Of a stretch of 64,000 nt of DNA, positions 45,506 to 53,651 are shown one piece after another. Below the pieces are notes generated by a model that had not been told where the DNA came from, ran no database searches, and worked only from the letters and a program-made list of their open reading frames with translations. The stretch comes from Mesorhizobium sangaii. GTDB lineage: Bacteria > Pseudomonadota > Alphaproteobacteria > Rhizobiales > Rhizobiaceae. The number at the start of each line of letters is the position of its first letter. The first letter of the stretch is position 1. The stretch spans positions 806,001 to 870,000 of the forward strand of contig NZ_JACHEF010000002.1 in NCBI RefSeq assembly GCF_014207355.1, given 5' to 3'. Position numbers and translations under genes: made by a program.

Positions 45506-46362
45506 GCCGCCACCACCTCGGGGTCATTCATCAGCCCACAGGCCTGGAGCACGGCGCGAGCAACGATCTCGCGCACCGCATCGAGCCGGTATTCGGCGCT
45601 GCCGCGCACATCGGCGATCGGCGACAGCTCAGCCATCGGCGCGGCCAGCACCGCATCGGCGAGCGCCTGGCCAGCGGGCAGGCCGCGCAAGGCGGCTTCG
45701 ACGCCGGCGAGGCGCTTGGCCACCACCGAGCAGGAGCCGGCGGCAACCGCGGCTTCCACCACGATGCCGTTGTCCACCACCAGACGCGCCGCCACCATGG
45801 CGATGGAAATGACGAGATAGCGCCGCGCGCCAAGCTTGACGAAAGCCGACGTACCGGCGGCAGGCTTCGGCACGCGGATGGCCGTAACCAGCTCGCCGGG
45901 CTGCAGGGCCGTGCGGCGATTGCCGAGAATGAAGTCCTGCAGCGGTAGGCAACGTGTCGTTATCGCCGATCGCAATTCGACGTCGGCATCGAGGACGAGC
46001 AGCGCCGGCACACCATCGGCGGCCGGCGAGGCGTTGCAGAGATTGCCCGCGACTGACGCGACGTTCTGGATCTGCACCGAACCGACCTCACGCCCCGCCT
46101 GCTTCAGCGCATCGAAGGCTGGCGGCAAGGGGTGGCGGATGATGTCGGTCCAGGTCGTGCGCGCGCCGATGACGAAGTGGTCATCCGTCTCGGCAATGCC
46201 GCCCAGCGCCGCCAGGCCATTGATGTCGAGAACATTGTCGCGGAAGGGTTTGCTGCCTTGCGCCGGATAGAAATCGGTGCCGCCGGCAAGGATGCGCCAG
46301 GCGTCCTCGCCAAGCAAAGCGAGCGCTTCGTCGACAGAGGTGGGTTTCGCGTAACGGATCAC
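45502..46362 (-). CDS. FAD-binding subunit of the molybdenum hydroxylase
   Basis: The 286-aa product of the CoxM/XdhB type has the FAD motif RILAGGTDFYPAQGSKPF, VGSVQIQNVASVAGNLCNASPAADG in the second FAD loop, and a C-terminal CO_deh_flav_C domain. GTG 46362 is chosen because GGAAGG lies six bases upstream and the family begins VIRYAKPTSVDEAL. The open frame runs further to 46611 without homology. It is the first gene of the six-gene operon. Confidence 0.9.
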   Translation of the reverse strand: MIRYAKPTSVDEALALLGEDAWRILAGGTDFYPAQGSKPFRDNVLDINGLAALGGIAETDDHFVIGARTTWTDIIRHPLPPAFDALKQAGREVGSVQIQNVASVAGNLCNASPAADGVPALLVLDADVELRSAITTRCLPLQDFILGNRRTALQPGELVTAIRVPKPAAGTSAFVKLGARRYLVISIAMVAARLVVDNGIVVEAAVAAGSCSVVAKRLAGVEAALRGLPAGQALADAVLAAPMAELSPIADVRGSAEYRLDAVREIVARAVLQACGLMNDPEVVAA

Positions 46363-46440
46363 GCTTTGCCTTCCAGAAAAGAGGCCTTCCAGAAACCGGT
46401 ATTTCGAAAGACCCTGCCAGCATAGCTGCCGGACGAAATT

Positions 46441-46456
46441 CATTCGTATGCAAATG
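46441..46456. promoter_or_regulatory. Operator candidate upstream of the hydroxylase operon
   Basis: CATTCGTATGCAAATG, an imperfect 16-bp palindrome (read as CATTTGCATACGAATG on the other strand) lying 79-94 bases before the first gene of the operon. Its form resembles GntR-type sites, but the operon's own MarR regulator could also use it. It sits between the operon and pncA. Confidence 0.5.
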
Positions 46457-46625
46457 ATATCAAGACCGTAGGAATTGTCAAAGCCGTAGTTTTGCGAGCG
46501 CTCAGTTGGCACGCGTTTGTTATGTGGCCAGAGGTTGACGCAGCCGGCCATCTGGTCGAGTTTCTGCCTCCGGTCGCAATAGCGGTATTCTTTCACCGGA
46601 GCCCGAGACAAAAAAAGGAAGCCCC

Positions 46626-47240
46626 ATGGCCGACGAAGCGCTTGTTGTCATCGACCTGCAGAACGATTTTTGTCCGGGCGGCGCGCTGGCGGTTGCCGGC
46701 GGCGACGAAATCGTGCCGCTGGTCAATGACCTGATCCGGCACGCCGATCATGTCGTGCTGACGCAGGACTGGCATCCCGCCGGCCATTCGAGTTTTGCCT
46801 CCAGCCATCCGGGTTCGCAGCCCTTCACGATGATCGACATGCCCTACGGCCAGCAGACTTTGTGGCCGGACCATTGCATCCAGGGCAGCCTGGGCTCGGA
46901 TTTCCACTCCGGCCTCGCCTGGACCAAGGCGGAACTCGTCATCCGCAAGGGTTTTCGGCCTGCCATCGACAGCTACTCGGCCTTCTTCGAGAACGACCGG
47001 ACGACGCCGACCGGCCTTGCCGGCTATCTCAGGGAGCGCGGCATCGACACGCTGACCCTGGTCGGGTTGGCGACCGATTTCTGCGTTGCCTTTTCGGCGC
47101 TGGACGCCATCAGCCAAGGTTTCAAAACCACCGTACGGCTCGATGCCTGCCGTGGCATCGATCTCAATGGTTCGCTCGAGACAATGCTGCACCGCATGCG
47201 CGACGCCGGTGTGGCGCTCGAAGACCACGTCTTGGATTGA
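46626..47240 (+). CDS. pncA: Nicotinamidase
   Basis: Hydrolyses nicotinamide to nicotinate. The 204-aa product has the catalytic Asp10 (VVIDLQNDF), metal ligands in QDWHPAGH (Asp48, His50, His54) and His83, Lys108 and nucleophile Cys153 in LATDFCVAFSALD. AAGGAAG lies six to nine bases before ATG. It normally serves NAD salvage with PncB, which is also in this window (55.3-56.6 kb). Its place next to the 6-hydroxynicotinate-type operon may also link it to nicotinate breakdown. Confidence 0.96.
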   Translation: MADEALVVIDLQNDFCPGGALAVAGGDEIVPLVNDLIRHADHVVLTQDWHPAGHSSFASSHPGSQPFTMIDMPYGQQTLWPDHCIQGSLGSDFHSGLAWTKAELVIRKGFRPAIDSYSAFFENDRTTPTGLAGYLRERGIDTLTLVGLATDFCVAFSALDAISQGFKTTVRLDACRGIDLNGSLETMLHRMRDAGVALEDHVLD

Positions 47241-47268
47241 ACCGGACGTGGGGCGCAGGAGGGCCTTT

Positions 47269-48693
47269 TTGCGGATTGCGACAGGAGCGGGCGCTGTGAT
47301 CGCAGTCGCAATGCTGTTTCCAGGCCAAGCCTTGGCGGCTGAGGAACACGCGCTGCCCGGTGCCGCGATGTCGCTGTGGTGGGCGCTGCCCTTTGCCGGC
47401 CTGCTTTTGTCGATCGCCACCGGGCCTTTGCTCTTCCATCACATATGGGAGCATCACTATGGCAAGATCACCGCGCTGTGGGCGGCGCTGGTGATCGTGC
47501 CGCTGGCTTTGGCCTTCGGCATTCCCAGTGCGACCGAGGCTGTGCTGCATGCGTTGCTTGCGGAATATATGTCCTTCATCATCCTACTGTTCGCGCTCTA
47601 CACAATTTCGGGCGGCATCCTGCTTGCCGGCAACATCCACGGGACGCCGCTGGTCAATGCCGGGCTGCTGCTGGCTGGCGCGATCCTGGCCTCGGTGATC
47701 GGCACGACCGGCGCCTCGATGGTCCTGATCCGGCCGATCCTGCGCGCCAATGACAACCGGCCGTTCAACGCCCATGTCGTCATCTTTTTCATCTTCCTGG
47801 TTGCCAACATCGGCGGCTCGCTGACACCGCTCGGCGACCCGCCGCTGTTCGTCGGTTTCCTGCGCGGCGTCGACTTTTTCTGGATCACCGCCAATCTCTG
47901 GCGCGAGACGCTGTTCGTCGGCGGCATGGTACTGGCCGTCTTCCTTTGCATCGACATCATCCTGCACCGGCGCGAAAACGGTGCACCGAAGACCAGGGAT
48001 CCGACACCGGATACGAAGGTGCGCCTGCGCGGCCTGGCCAACCTTCCGCTGCTGGCTGGTGTGGTCGGTGCGATCCTGCTGTCGGCGGCCTGGAAACCCG
48101 GAGTGAGCTTTTCCGTGTTGGGCGTGAGCCTCGAACTGCAGAACCTGGTGCGCGACGCCATCAACCTGGCACTGGCCCTGCTGTCGCTTCCCCTCTCTTA
48201 CAAGAGCCACCGCGAAGCGAACGGCTTCGACTGGGGGCCAATAGCAGAGGTGGCGAAATTGTTTGCCGGCATCTTCATCTGCATCGTGCCGGTCATCGCC
48301 ATCCTCAGGGCAAGCCATGACGGCGCTCTGGCGCCGCTGGTGGCACTTGTCAGTTCGCCCTCCGGCCAGCCCAACGATCTCGCCTATTTCTGGCTGACCG
48401 GGGCGCTGTCGTCGTTCCTCGACAATGCGCCGACCTATCTGGTGTTCTTCGAACTCGCCGGCGGCGACCCTCGGCATCTGATGACCGAGTTTGCCTCGAC
48501 CCTGGCGGCAATCTCGGCGGGCGCGGTGTTCATGGGCGCCAACACCTATATCGGCAATGCGCCCAACTTCATGGTCTATGCCATAGCCAGGCATCGCGGC
48601 GTGAAGATGCCGGGCTTCTTCGGCTACATGCTGTGGTCCGGGCTGGTGCTGATCCCGACATTCCTGATTGCCGGCTTTTTGTTCTTCGGCTGA
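47269..48693 (+). CDS. NhaD-like sodium/proton antiporter
   Basis: The 474-aa polytopic membrane protein of the ion transporter superfamily has an N-terminal signal-like segment (LRIATGAGAVIAVAMLF), about 11 helices, and the conserved PLGDPPLFVGFLRGV and DNAPTYLVFFELA motifs that contain buried Asp residues. The start is TTG 47269 because AGGAGG lies five bases upstream. A GTG at 47248 lacks such spacing. It follows pncA by 28 bases. Its stop TGA abuts the convergent livF stop (TGATCA, 48691-48696). Confidence 0.87.
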   Translation: MRIATGAGAVIAVAMLFPGQALAAEEHALPGAAMSLWWALPFAGLLLSIATGPLLFHHIWEHHYGKITALWAALVIVPLALAFGIPSATEAVLHALLAEYMSFIILLFALYTISGGILLAGNIHGTPLVNAGLLLAGAILASVIGTTGASMVLIRPILRANDNRPFNAHVVIFFIFLVANIGGSLTPLGDPPLFVGFLRGVDFFWITANLWRETLFVGGMVLAVFLCIDIILHRRENGAPKTRDPTPDTKVRLRGLANLPLLAGVVGAILLSAAWKPGVSFSVLGVSLELQNLVRDAINLALALLSLPLSYKSHREANGFDWGPIAEVAKLFAGIFICIVPVIAILRASHDGALAPLVALVSSPSGQPNDLAYFWLTGALSSFLDNAPTYLVFFELAGGDPRHLMTEFASTLAAISAGAVFMGANTYIGNAPNFMVYAIARHRGVKMPGFFGYMLWSGLVLIPTFLIAGFLFFG

Positions 48694-49428
48694 TCACCCG
48701 ACCCCCACATACCGCCGTACAGCCGACGGGTCGGCGCGCAGTTCCTCGACATCGACCGTCTCGCGGTTGCGGCCGTTCTCGATGAAGCAGACACTGTCGG
48801 CGACGGACAGCACCGCATCGACCCGCTGTTCGACCAGGATCGTGGACACACCCAAGTCTCGCAGTTTCGACACTGTCTCGCGGATCTTGGCGATCATCGA
48901 CGGCATCAGCCCTTCTGTCGGCTCGTCGAGCAGCAGCACCTGCGGTTCCAGGCAAAGCGCGCGCGCCATGGCCAGCATCTGTTGCTCGCCGCCAGACAAG
49001 GTGCCCGAGCGTTGCCGCAGCCGCTGGCGCAGCAGCGGGAAGAGGTCGAGCACGGTTTCGCGCGTCGCCTTGCCCTTGCCGCGCGCCATCAGCCCGATCT
49101 CGATGTTTTCAGCCACCGTCATTTCGGCGAACAGCCGCCGGCCTTGCGGCACATAGGCGACGCCGGCCTTCGGCACCTCATGCGCCGGCAAACCGGTCAA
49201 TTCCTTGCCATCGAGGCTGATCGAGCCGGCGCTTGAGGGAACCAGTCCCATGATGGCCTTCAGCGTCGTCGTCTTGCCGGCGCCGTTGCGGCCGAACAGG
49301 CAGAGTACCTCGCCCTTGTTCAGCACGAGATCGAGACCATAGAGCACCTGGACCTCACCATAGAAGCAGTCCAGCCCCGAGATCGCCAACGCCTCGGACT
49401 TTGTCTGCGCCTTGGTCGTCTCGGTCAT
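48694..49428 (-). CDS. livF: ABC importer ATPase, LivF type
   Basis: The 244-aa ATPase of the branched-chain amino acid/HAAT family has Walker A GRNGAGKTT, signature LSGGEQQML, Walker B VLLLDEPTEGL. The order after it in transcription (last gene) and the four-base overlap with livG are typical. The substrate may be a branched-chain amino acid, amide or urea derivative. It cannot be told from the ATPase. Confidence 0.92.
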   Translation of the reverse strand: MTETTKAQTKSEALAISGLDCFYGEVQVLYGLDLVLNKGEVLCLFGRNGAGKTTTLKAIMGLVPSSAGSISLDGKELTGLPAHEVPKAGVAYVPQGRRLFAEMTVAENIEIGLMARGKGKATRETVLDLFPLLRQRLRQRSGTLSGGEQQMLAMARALCLEPQVLLLDEPTEGLMPSMIAKIRETVSKLRDLGVSTILVEQRVDAVLSVADSVCFIENGRNRETVDVEELRADPSAVRRYVGVG

Positions 49429-50150
49429 GGGGCGGTCCCCAGATAGGCTTGCTGAACGGCCGCGTTCTCGCGGATCGCCTCGGGCGTGCCTTCGGCGAGG
49501 ATCTTGCCGGCATTGAAGACAGTGATGCGGTCGGCCAGTTGCATGACGACCGGCATGTTGTGTTCGATCAGGAGCACCGTGGCACTCGCAGCGATCTCGC
49601 GCACCAGGGTGATGAAATTGTCGATCTCGCTGTCGGCCAGGCCTTGCGTCGGCTCGTCGAGGATCAGCAGGCGCGGCTTCAGCGCCAGGCCCATCGCCAC
49701 TTCCAGCAGGCGCTGGTGGCCATAGGACAATTGTCCGGCCGGCATGTGGGCGCGGTCAGCCAGGCCGGTGCGTTCTAGCGCCGCCATGACGCCGGCTTGC
49801 ACCGCGCCCTTCGAACGGCCATCGCTCAGCGTCCGCTGCACCGGCAATGCGACATTGTCGTAGGCGGTGAGATTGGCAAAGACGCTGGTGATCTGGAACG
49901 TGTAGGCGATGCCCTGGCGGACGCGGACATAGGCCGGCAGGCCGGTGATGTCGGCGCCATCGAAGACGATCATGCCCGACGACGGCTGGATGCGGCCGCT
50001 GACCAGGCTGGCGAAGGTAGTCTTCCCGGCCCCATTCGGGCCGATGACGGCGCGGATCTCGCCGGGCATCAGGGTGAAATCGACACTGTCGACGGCACGC
50101 AAGCCTCCAAAGTTGCGCGACAGGCCCTTGGTGGTCAAAAGCGGCGTCAT
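49425..50150 (-). CDS. livG: ABC importer ATPase, LivG type
   Basis: The 241-aa ATPase has Walker A GPNGAGKTT, the long LivG insert (GIAYTFQITSVFANLTAYDNV), signature LSYGHQRLLE and Walker B LLILDEPTQGL. ATG 50150 overlaps the livM stop (ATGA). The signature has LSYGH instead of LSGG, a usual LivG variant. Confidence 0.92.
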   Translation of the reverse strand: MTPLLTTKGLSRNFGGLRAVDSVDFTLMPGEIRAVIGPNGAGKTTFASLVSGRIQPSSGMIVFDGADITGLPAYVRVRQGIAYTFQITSVFANLTAYDNVALPVQRTLSDGRSKGAVQAGVMAALERTGLADRAHMPAGQLSYGHQRLLEVAMGLALKPRLLILDEPTQGLADSEIDNFITLVREIAASATVLLIEHNMPVVMQLADRITVFNAGKILAEGTPEAIRENAAVQQAYLGTAP

Positions 50151-51109
50151 GGCAGCCACCCGAGCCAGCGCTGCCGCATGCTGCCGAGAATGCCTTTGGG
50201 GAGAAACAGCACCAGCAGGATGAGCGCAATGCCGACGATCAGCAGATAGGCCGAGGTGTAGCCGCTGGTGATGTCGATGACATAGTACATGAACAGCGTG
50301 CCGATCAGCGGCCCAAGCGTAGTGGCGGCGCCGCCAAGCAGCACCCATAGCAGCGGCAGGATCGAATACTGCACCGACGCGAAGCTCGAGCCGACATAGC
50401 CGAACAGCAGCGCATAGGCAGCACCCGATGCAGCGCAGACGATGCCGGAGATGACGACGGCGGCGAGCTTGTTCGAGAAGGTGTCGTAGCCCAGCATCTT
50501 CGTCCGCTCCTCGTTCTCGCGGATGGCGACCAGCACGCGGCCATATCTGGAGCGGACAAGGGCAAGCGTGATCAGCAGCACCAGCGAGAACAAGCCGAGC
50601 GCGCTCATGTAGCGCACGGTCGGGTTGGTGAGATCGAGCGATGTCGCGCCGAAGGCAAGCACCCGCGCCGGCTGCGGCACGACCATGCCCTGGTCGCCGC
50701 CGGTCCATGACGAGAAGTAAAGGATGATGAGGTAGAACACCTGCGCGAACATCATGGTGACGATCATGAATGCGACGCCTGACGTGCGCAGCGCCAGCAG
50801 GCCGATCACCAGGGAAAGAACGACACCGCAGCCGAGGCCCGCGGCGAATGCCGCCGGCACGCTCCAGCCGAGCTGGATGACAGCAAGGCCGGCACCGTAG
50901 AGCCCGGCGGCAAAGAACATGGCATGACCGAGGCTGAGCAGGCCGACATAGCCGAACAGCATGTTGTAGCCCATGGCAAAGACCGCCAGCACCATGATGC
51001 GGGCGAGCAGACCGTGATAGTACTCCGGCAAAAGGAAGCTCAGCACGAACAGCAGCGCGATGGCGCCGAGATGCAGGCCGTAGGCTTTTGCCGGCGAAGC
51101 TTCGCTCAT
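50147..51109 (-). CDS. livM: ABC importer permease, LivM type
   Basis: The 320-aa inner-membrane permease has about nine helices and the LivM landmarks GYNMLFGYVGLLSLGHAMFF and RENEERTKMLGYDTFSNKLAAVVIS (coupling loop). It overlaps livG and livH by four bases each. Confidence 0.92.
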   Translation of the reverse strand: MSEASPAKAYGLHLGAIALLFVLSFLLPEYYHGLLARIMVLAVFAMGYNMLFGYVGLLSLGHAMFFAAGLYGAGLAVIQLGWSVPAAFAAGLGCGVVLSLVIGLLALRTSGVAFMIVTMMFAQVFYLIILYFSSWTGGDQGMVVPQPARVLAFGATSLDLTNPTVRYMSALGLFSLVLLITLALVRSRYGRVLVAIRENEERTKMLGYDTFSNKLAAVVISGIVCAASGAAYALLFGYVGSSFASVQYSILPLLWVLLGGAATTLGPLIGTLFMYYVIDITSGYTSAYLLIVGIALILLVLFLPKGILGSMRQRWLGWLP

Positions 51110-51987
51110 CGCGACGCCGTCCCGAACAGGCCTTGCGGCCGGAACACCAGCACCATGGCGACCAGCAGGGTGGCGATGATTTTGGCCAAGGTCGGCGAGA
51201 AGAACATCGAGATGATGCCGTCCGACAGGCCGATCAGCACGGCGGCGACGACCGTGCCGCGCAGCGAGCCGAGACCGCCGATGATGACGACGATGAAGGA
51301 CAGCAGCAGTGGATCCTGACCCATCAGGTAATGCGCCTGGCTGATCGGCACGATCAGCACCGCGGCGATCGCTGCCAGCATGGCGCCGAGCGCGAAGACG
51401 CCGCCATAGACGCGGCCGACAGGGATTCCGAAGGCTTGCGCTGTCTCGCTATCGTACTGCGTGGCGCGCATGATCAGGCCGATCTTCGTGCGCGTCAGCA
51501 CCAGCCATGTCGCCACCAGCAGGAGCGCGGAGGCGGCGATAACAGACAGTTTGTAGCCGGAATAGCCGAACCACGGCAAAAGGATGCGATAGGTGAACGG
51601 CGGCTCCACCGGCCGTGCCTCGGGACCGTAGAAGGTCAGCGCCAGTTGCTGGATGATGTAGAGCATGCCGATGGTGGCGACGATGGTGGCTTCCGGATTG
51701 TAGTTGAGCCGGCGCAGCACCAGCCGCTCGGCGACCAGCGCGATGGCGCCGACGATCAGCGGCGCGATCACCAGCGCCGCCAGGAAGCCGAGCGCCGGAT
51801 GGCCGCCGATCGACGTGGTGATCGCCCAGGCGAGCACCGCGCCGAGCATGAAGAATTCGCCATGGGCGACGTTGACGACGCGCATGACGCCGAACACCAG
51901 CGACAGCCCAAGCGCTGTCAGCGCCAGCACCGCCGAGGTGACGAGGCCTTCGAGGGCGGCGAGGAGAAGGTGGGGTCCGAAGTGCAT
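51106..51987 (-). CDS. livH: ABC importer permease, LivH type
   Basis: The 293-aa permease has the LivH pattern ALGLSLVFGVMRVVNVAHGEF and a coupling loop with RATQYDSETAQAFGIPVGRVY, and about eight helices. It is first in the livHMGF block. The binding-protein gene lies upstream beyond a 44-bp inverted repeat. Confidence 0.92.
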   Translation of the reverse strand: MHFGPHLLLAALEGLVTSAVLALTALGLSLVFGVMRVVNVAHGEFFMLGAVLAWAITTSIGGHPALGFLAALVIAPLIVGAIALVAERLVLRRLNYNPEATIVATIGMLYIIQQLALTFYGPEARPVEPPFTYRILLPWFGYSGYKLSVIAASALLLVATWLVLTRTKIGLIMRATQYDSETAQAFGIPVGRVYGGVFALGAMLAAIAAVLIVPISQAHYLMGQDPLLLSFIVVIIGGLGSLRGTVVAAVLIGLSDGIISMFFSPTLAKIIATLLVAMVLVFRPQGLFGTASR

Positions 51988-52016
51988 CGCTTAAGCGCCA
52001 GCGGATGCGCGAGGCA

Positions 52017-52170
52017 CCCCCCTCTGTCCTGCCGGACATCTCCCCCTCAAGGGGGGAGATTGGCAGTTGCTGCGAAGGCGGCCATCCACCGGACTTGGCG
52101 ATTGGCGAAAGCCGTACGGACAGCTGATCTCCCCCCTTGAGGGGGAGATGTCCGGCAGGACAGAGGGGGG
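52017..52170. repeat. Long inverted repeat with 44-bp perfect arms (copy 1)
   Basis: Arms at 52017-52060 and 52127-52170 are perfect inverse copies. The loop is 66 bases. The outer end reads CCCCCCTCTGTCCTGCCGG. A second copy is at 55075-55229 with the same arms but a different loop. Between livH and the binding-protein gene it would fold into a very stable stem in the transcript. Confidence 0.9.
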
Positions 52171-52196
52171 TCGCTTGGCGCTCACGCTTGCTAAGA

Positions 52197-53498
52197 CTAC
52201 AGCGCCTGCGTCGTGTAATCCCCTTCGGCCTCGTAAAGTCCGTCCTCGATCTTGGTCTTGTGAACGACCTTCAGCTTGCCGCCTTCGACCTTGGAGATGT
52301 TCTGGATGCCGAAGCACTGGTGGATCTTGCCGTTGAAGGTTTTTGGTCCCTGCGGATGCTCGGGTCCTTCGGCGAAGGCGGTCAGCGCCTCGGTCGCCTC
52401 GACCAGCTTGGCGCGGTCTTCCGGGCCTTTGTAGCCGGCGTCCTCCATCGCCTTCTTGACGACGTAGAGCGTTTCCCAGCAGCCGAACATGTGCGACGCG
52501 GTGGAGACGTCCTTTGGATCGCCAAGGGCGGCGCCATTGTCGTCGATGCCGACGGCGGCGCGATAGGCTTTCTGCGCGGCGCTGTCATCGGCCTGCGCAT
52601 AGCGCGGCGAACCCTCCCAGAAATGGCTGCCGTCTAAAAATTCGAGCCCAGGGCTGTTGATGTCGGTGGCCTCCAGCGAATCCATGAAGCCGAACAATTG
52701 CGGCCGGTTGGAGCCGTAGAACTCGCCGAGCTCCTTGACGAAGGTGAGCACCGCCGGACCGACCATGACGTGGTAGATCACCTCGGTCTCGGCCGGGATC
52801 TGCGGGAAGTATTTGGTGAAGGACGATTCCGTCGGCGGGATGGCGATCTGCGCGATGACGTCGGCGCCTTGCGCCTTCAGCGCCGGCGGCAGGTAGTCGC
52901 GGTGGTCGTAGCCGAAGGCGAAATCCGGGAAGATCTGCGTCACCTTCTTGCCGGCATTGGCCGCGATCCACGGCGCCATCGACTGGATCTGGCTCTTCAC
53001 GTCGGTGATGCCGGGCTGGAAGACATAGCGGTTCAACTTGGTCGAGGCGACGTGGTGGCCTTCGCTGACGACGAAGTAGGGGATCTTGGCCTCGCCGGCG
53101 GCGGGCGCCGAACCGATGACGACATGCGAAAACAGCGTGCCGAAGACGATGTCGGTCTTGTGCTGGGTGGCGAATTTGCCGACCACTTCGGCGCCACGGC
53201 CCGGATCGGTGCCGTCATCCTCGATGATCACCTCGACCTGACGGCCATTGATGCCGCCGGCGGCGTTGATCGCCTTGACGGCGGCAGCGGTGGTCTTCTC
53301 GTACCAGCGGCCATAGGCGGCGCCGATGCCGGTGCGGTGCGATTGGAAGCCGATCTTGATCGGCGCCGAACTCTGCGCCTGGGAATAGCGGACGAAGCCC
53401 GGCGCGGTGACCAGGCCGGCGGTGGCGGCCAGCCCCTTCAGCGCCGTGCGGCGGGTGAGACCGGTTTTCGAGAGGTCGAAGGTCTTGCTCTTGTCCAT
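52197..53498 (-). CDS. Tat-exported ABC substrate-binding protein (Peripl_BP_6)
   Basis: The 433-aa periplasmic binding protein of the branched-chain amino acid/amide type has a twin-arginine signal (LTRRTALKGLAATAGLV) followed by mature start SAPIKIGFQSHRTGIGAAYG. The lobes and VIIEDDGTDPGRGAEVVGKF are typical. It pairs with livHMGF downstream. A 154-base inverted repeat separates them, which may set the higher expression of the binding protein. Ligand unknown. Confidence 0.9.
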   Translation of the reverse strand: MDKSKTFDLSKTGLTRRTALKGLAATAGLVTAPGFVRYSQAQSSAPIKIGFQSHRTGIGAAYGRWYEKTTAAAVKAINAAGGINGRQVEVIIEDDGTDPGRGAEVVGKFATQHKTDIVFGTLFSHVVIGSAPAAGEAKIPYFVVSEGHHVASTKLNRYVFQPGITDVKSQIQSMAPWIAANAGKKVTQIFPDFAFGYDHRDYLPPALKAQGADVIAQIAIPPTESSFTKYFPQIPAETEVIYHVMVGPAVLTFVKELGEFYGSNRPQLFGFMDSLEATDINSPGLEFLDGSHFWEGSPRYAQADDSAAQKAYRAAVGIDDNGAALGDPKDVSTASHMFGCWETLYVVKKAMEDAGYKGPEDRAKLVEATEALTAFAEGPEHPQGPKTFNGKIHQCFGIQNISKVEGGKLKVVHKTKIEDGLYEAEGDYTTQAL

Positions 53499-53651
53499 GA
53501 TGCCGTTCCCCTTGTTCAGCGTTAGGAGCGCAAAGTCCGCTCATTTCCGGAAGTCGAAAAATTGCATGTGTACAAACTAAATCACCAAAGTCCGGACACG
53601 GCAATGCCGGTTCCGTGGGAGAAGCCCGGTTTATTTTCCAGCGCGAACGGC

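Noticed and set aside
46363..46611. N-terminal extension of the FAD subunit up to 46611
   Set aside because: The added residues have no homology sense, while GTG 46362 has a fitting ribosome binding site and family start.
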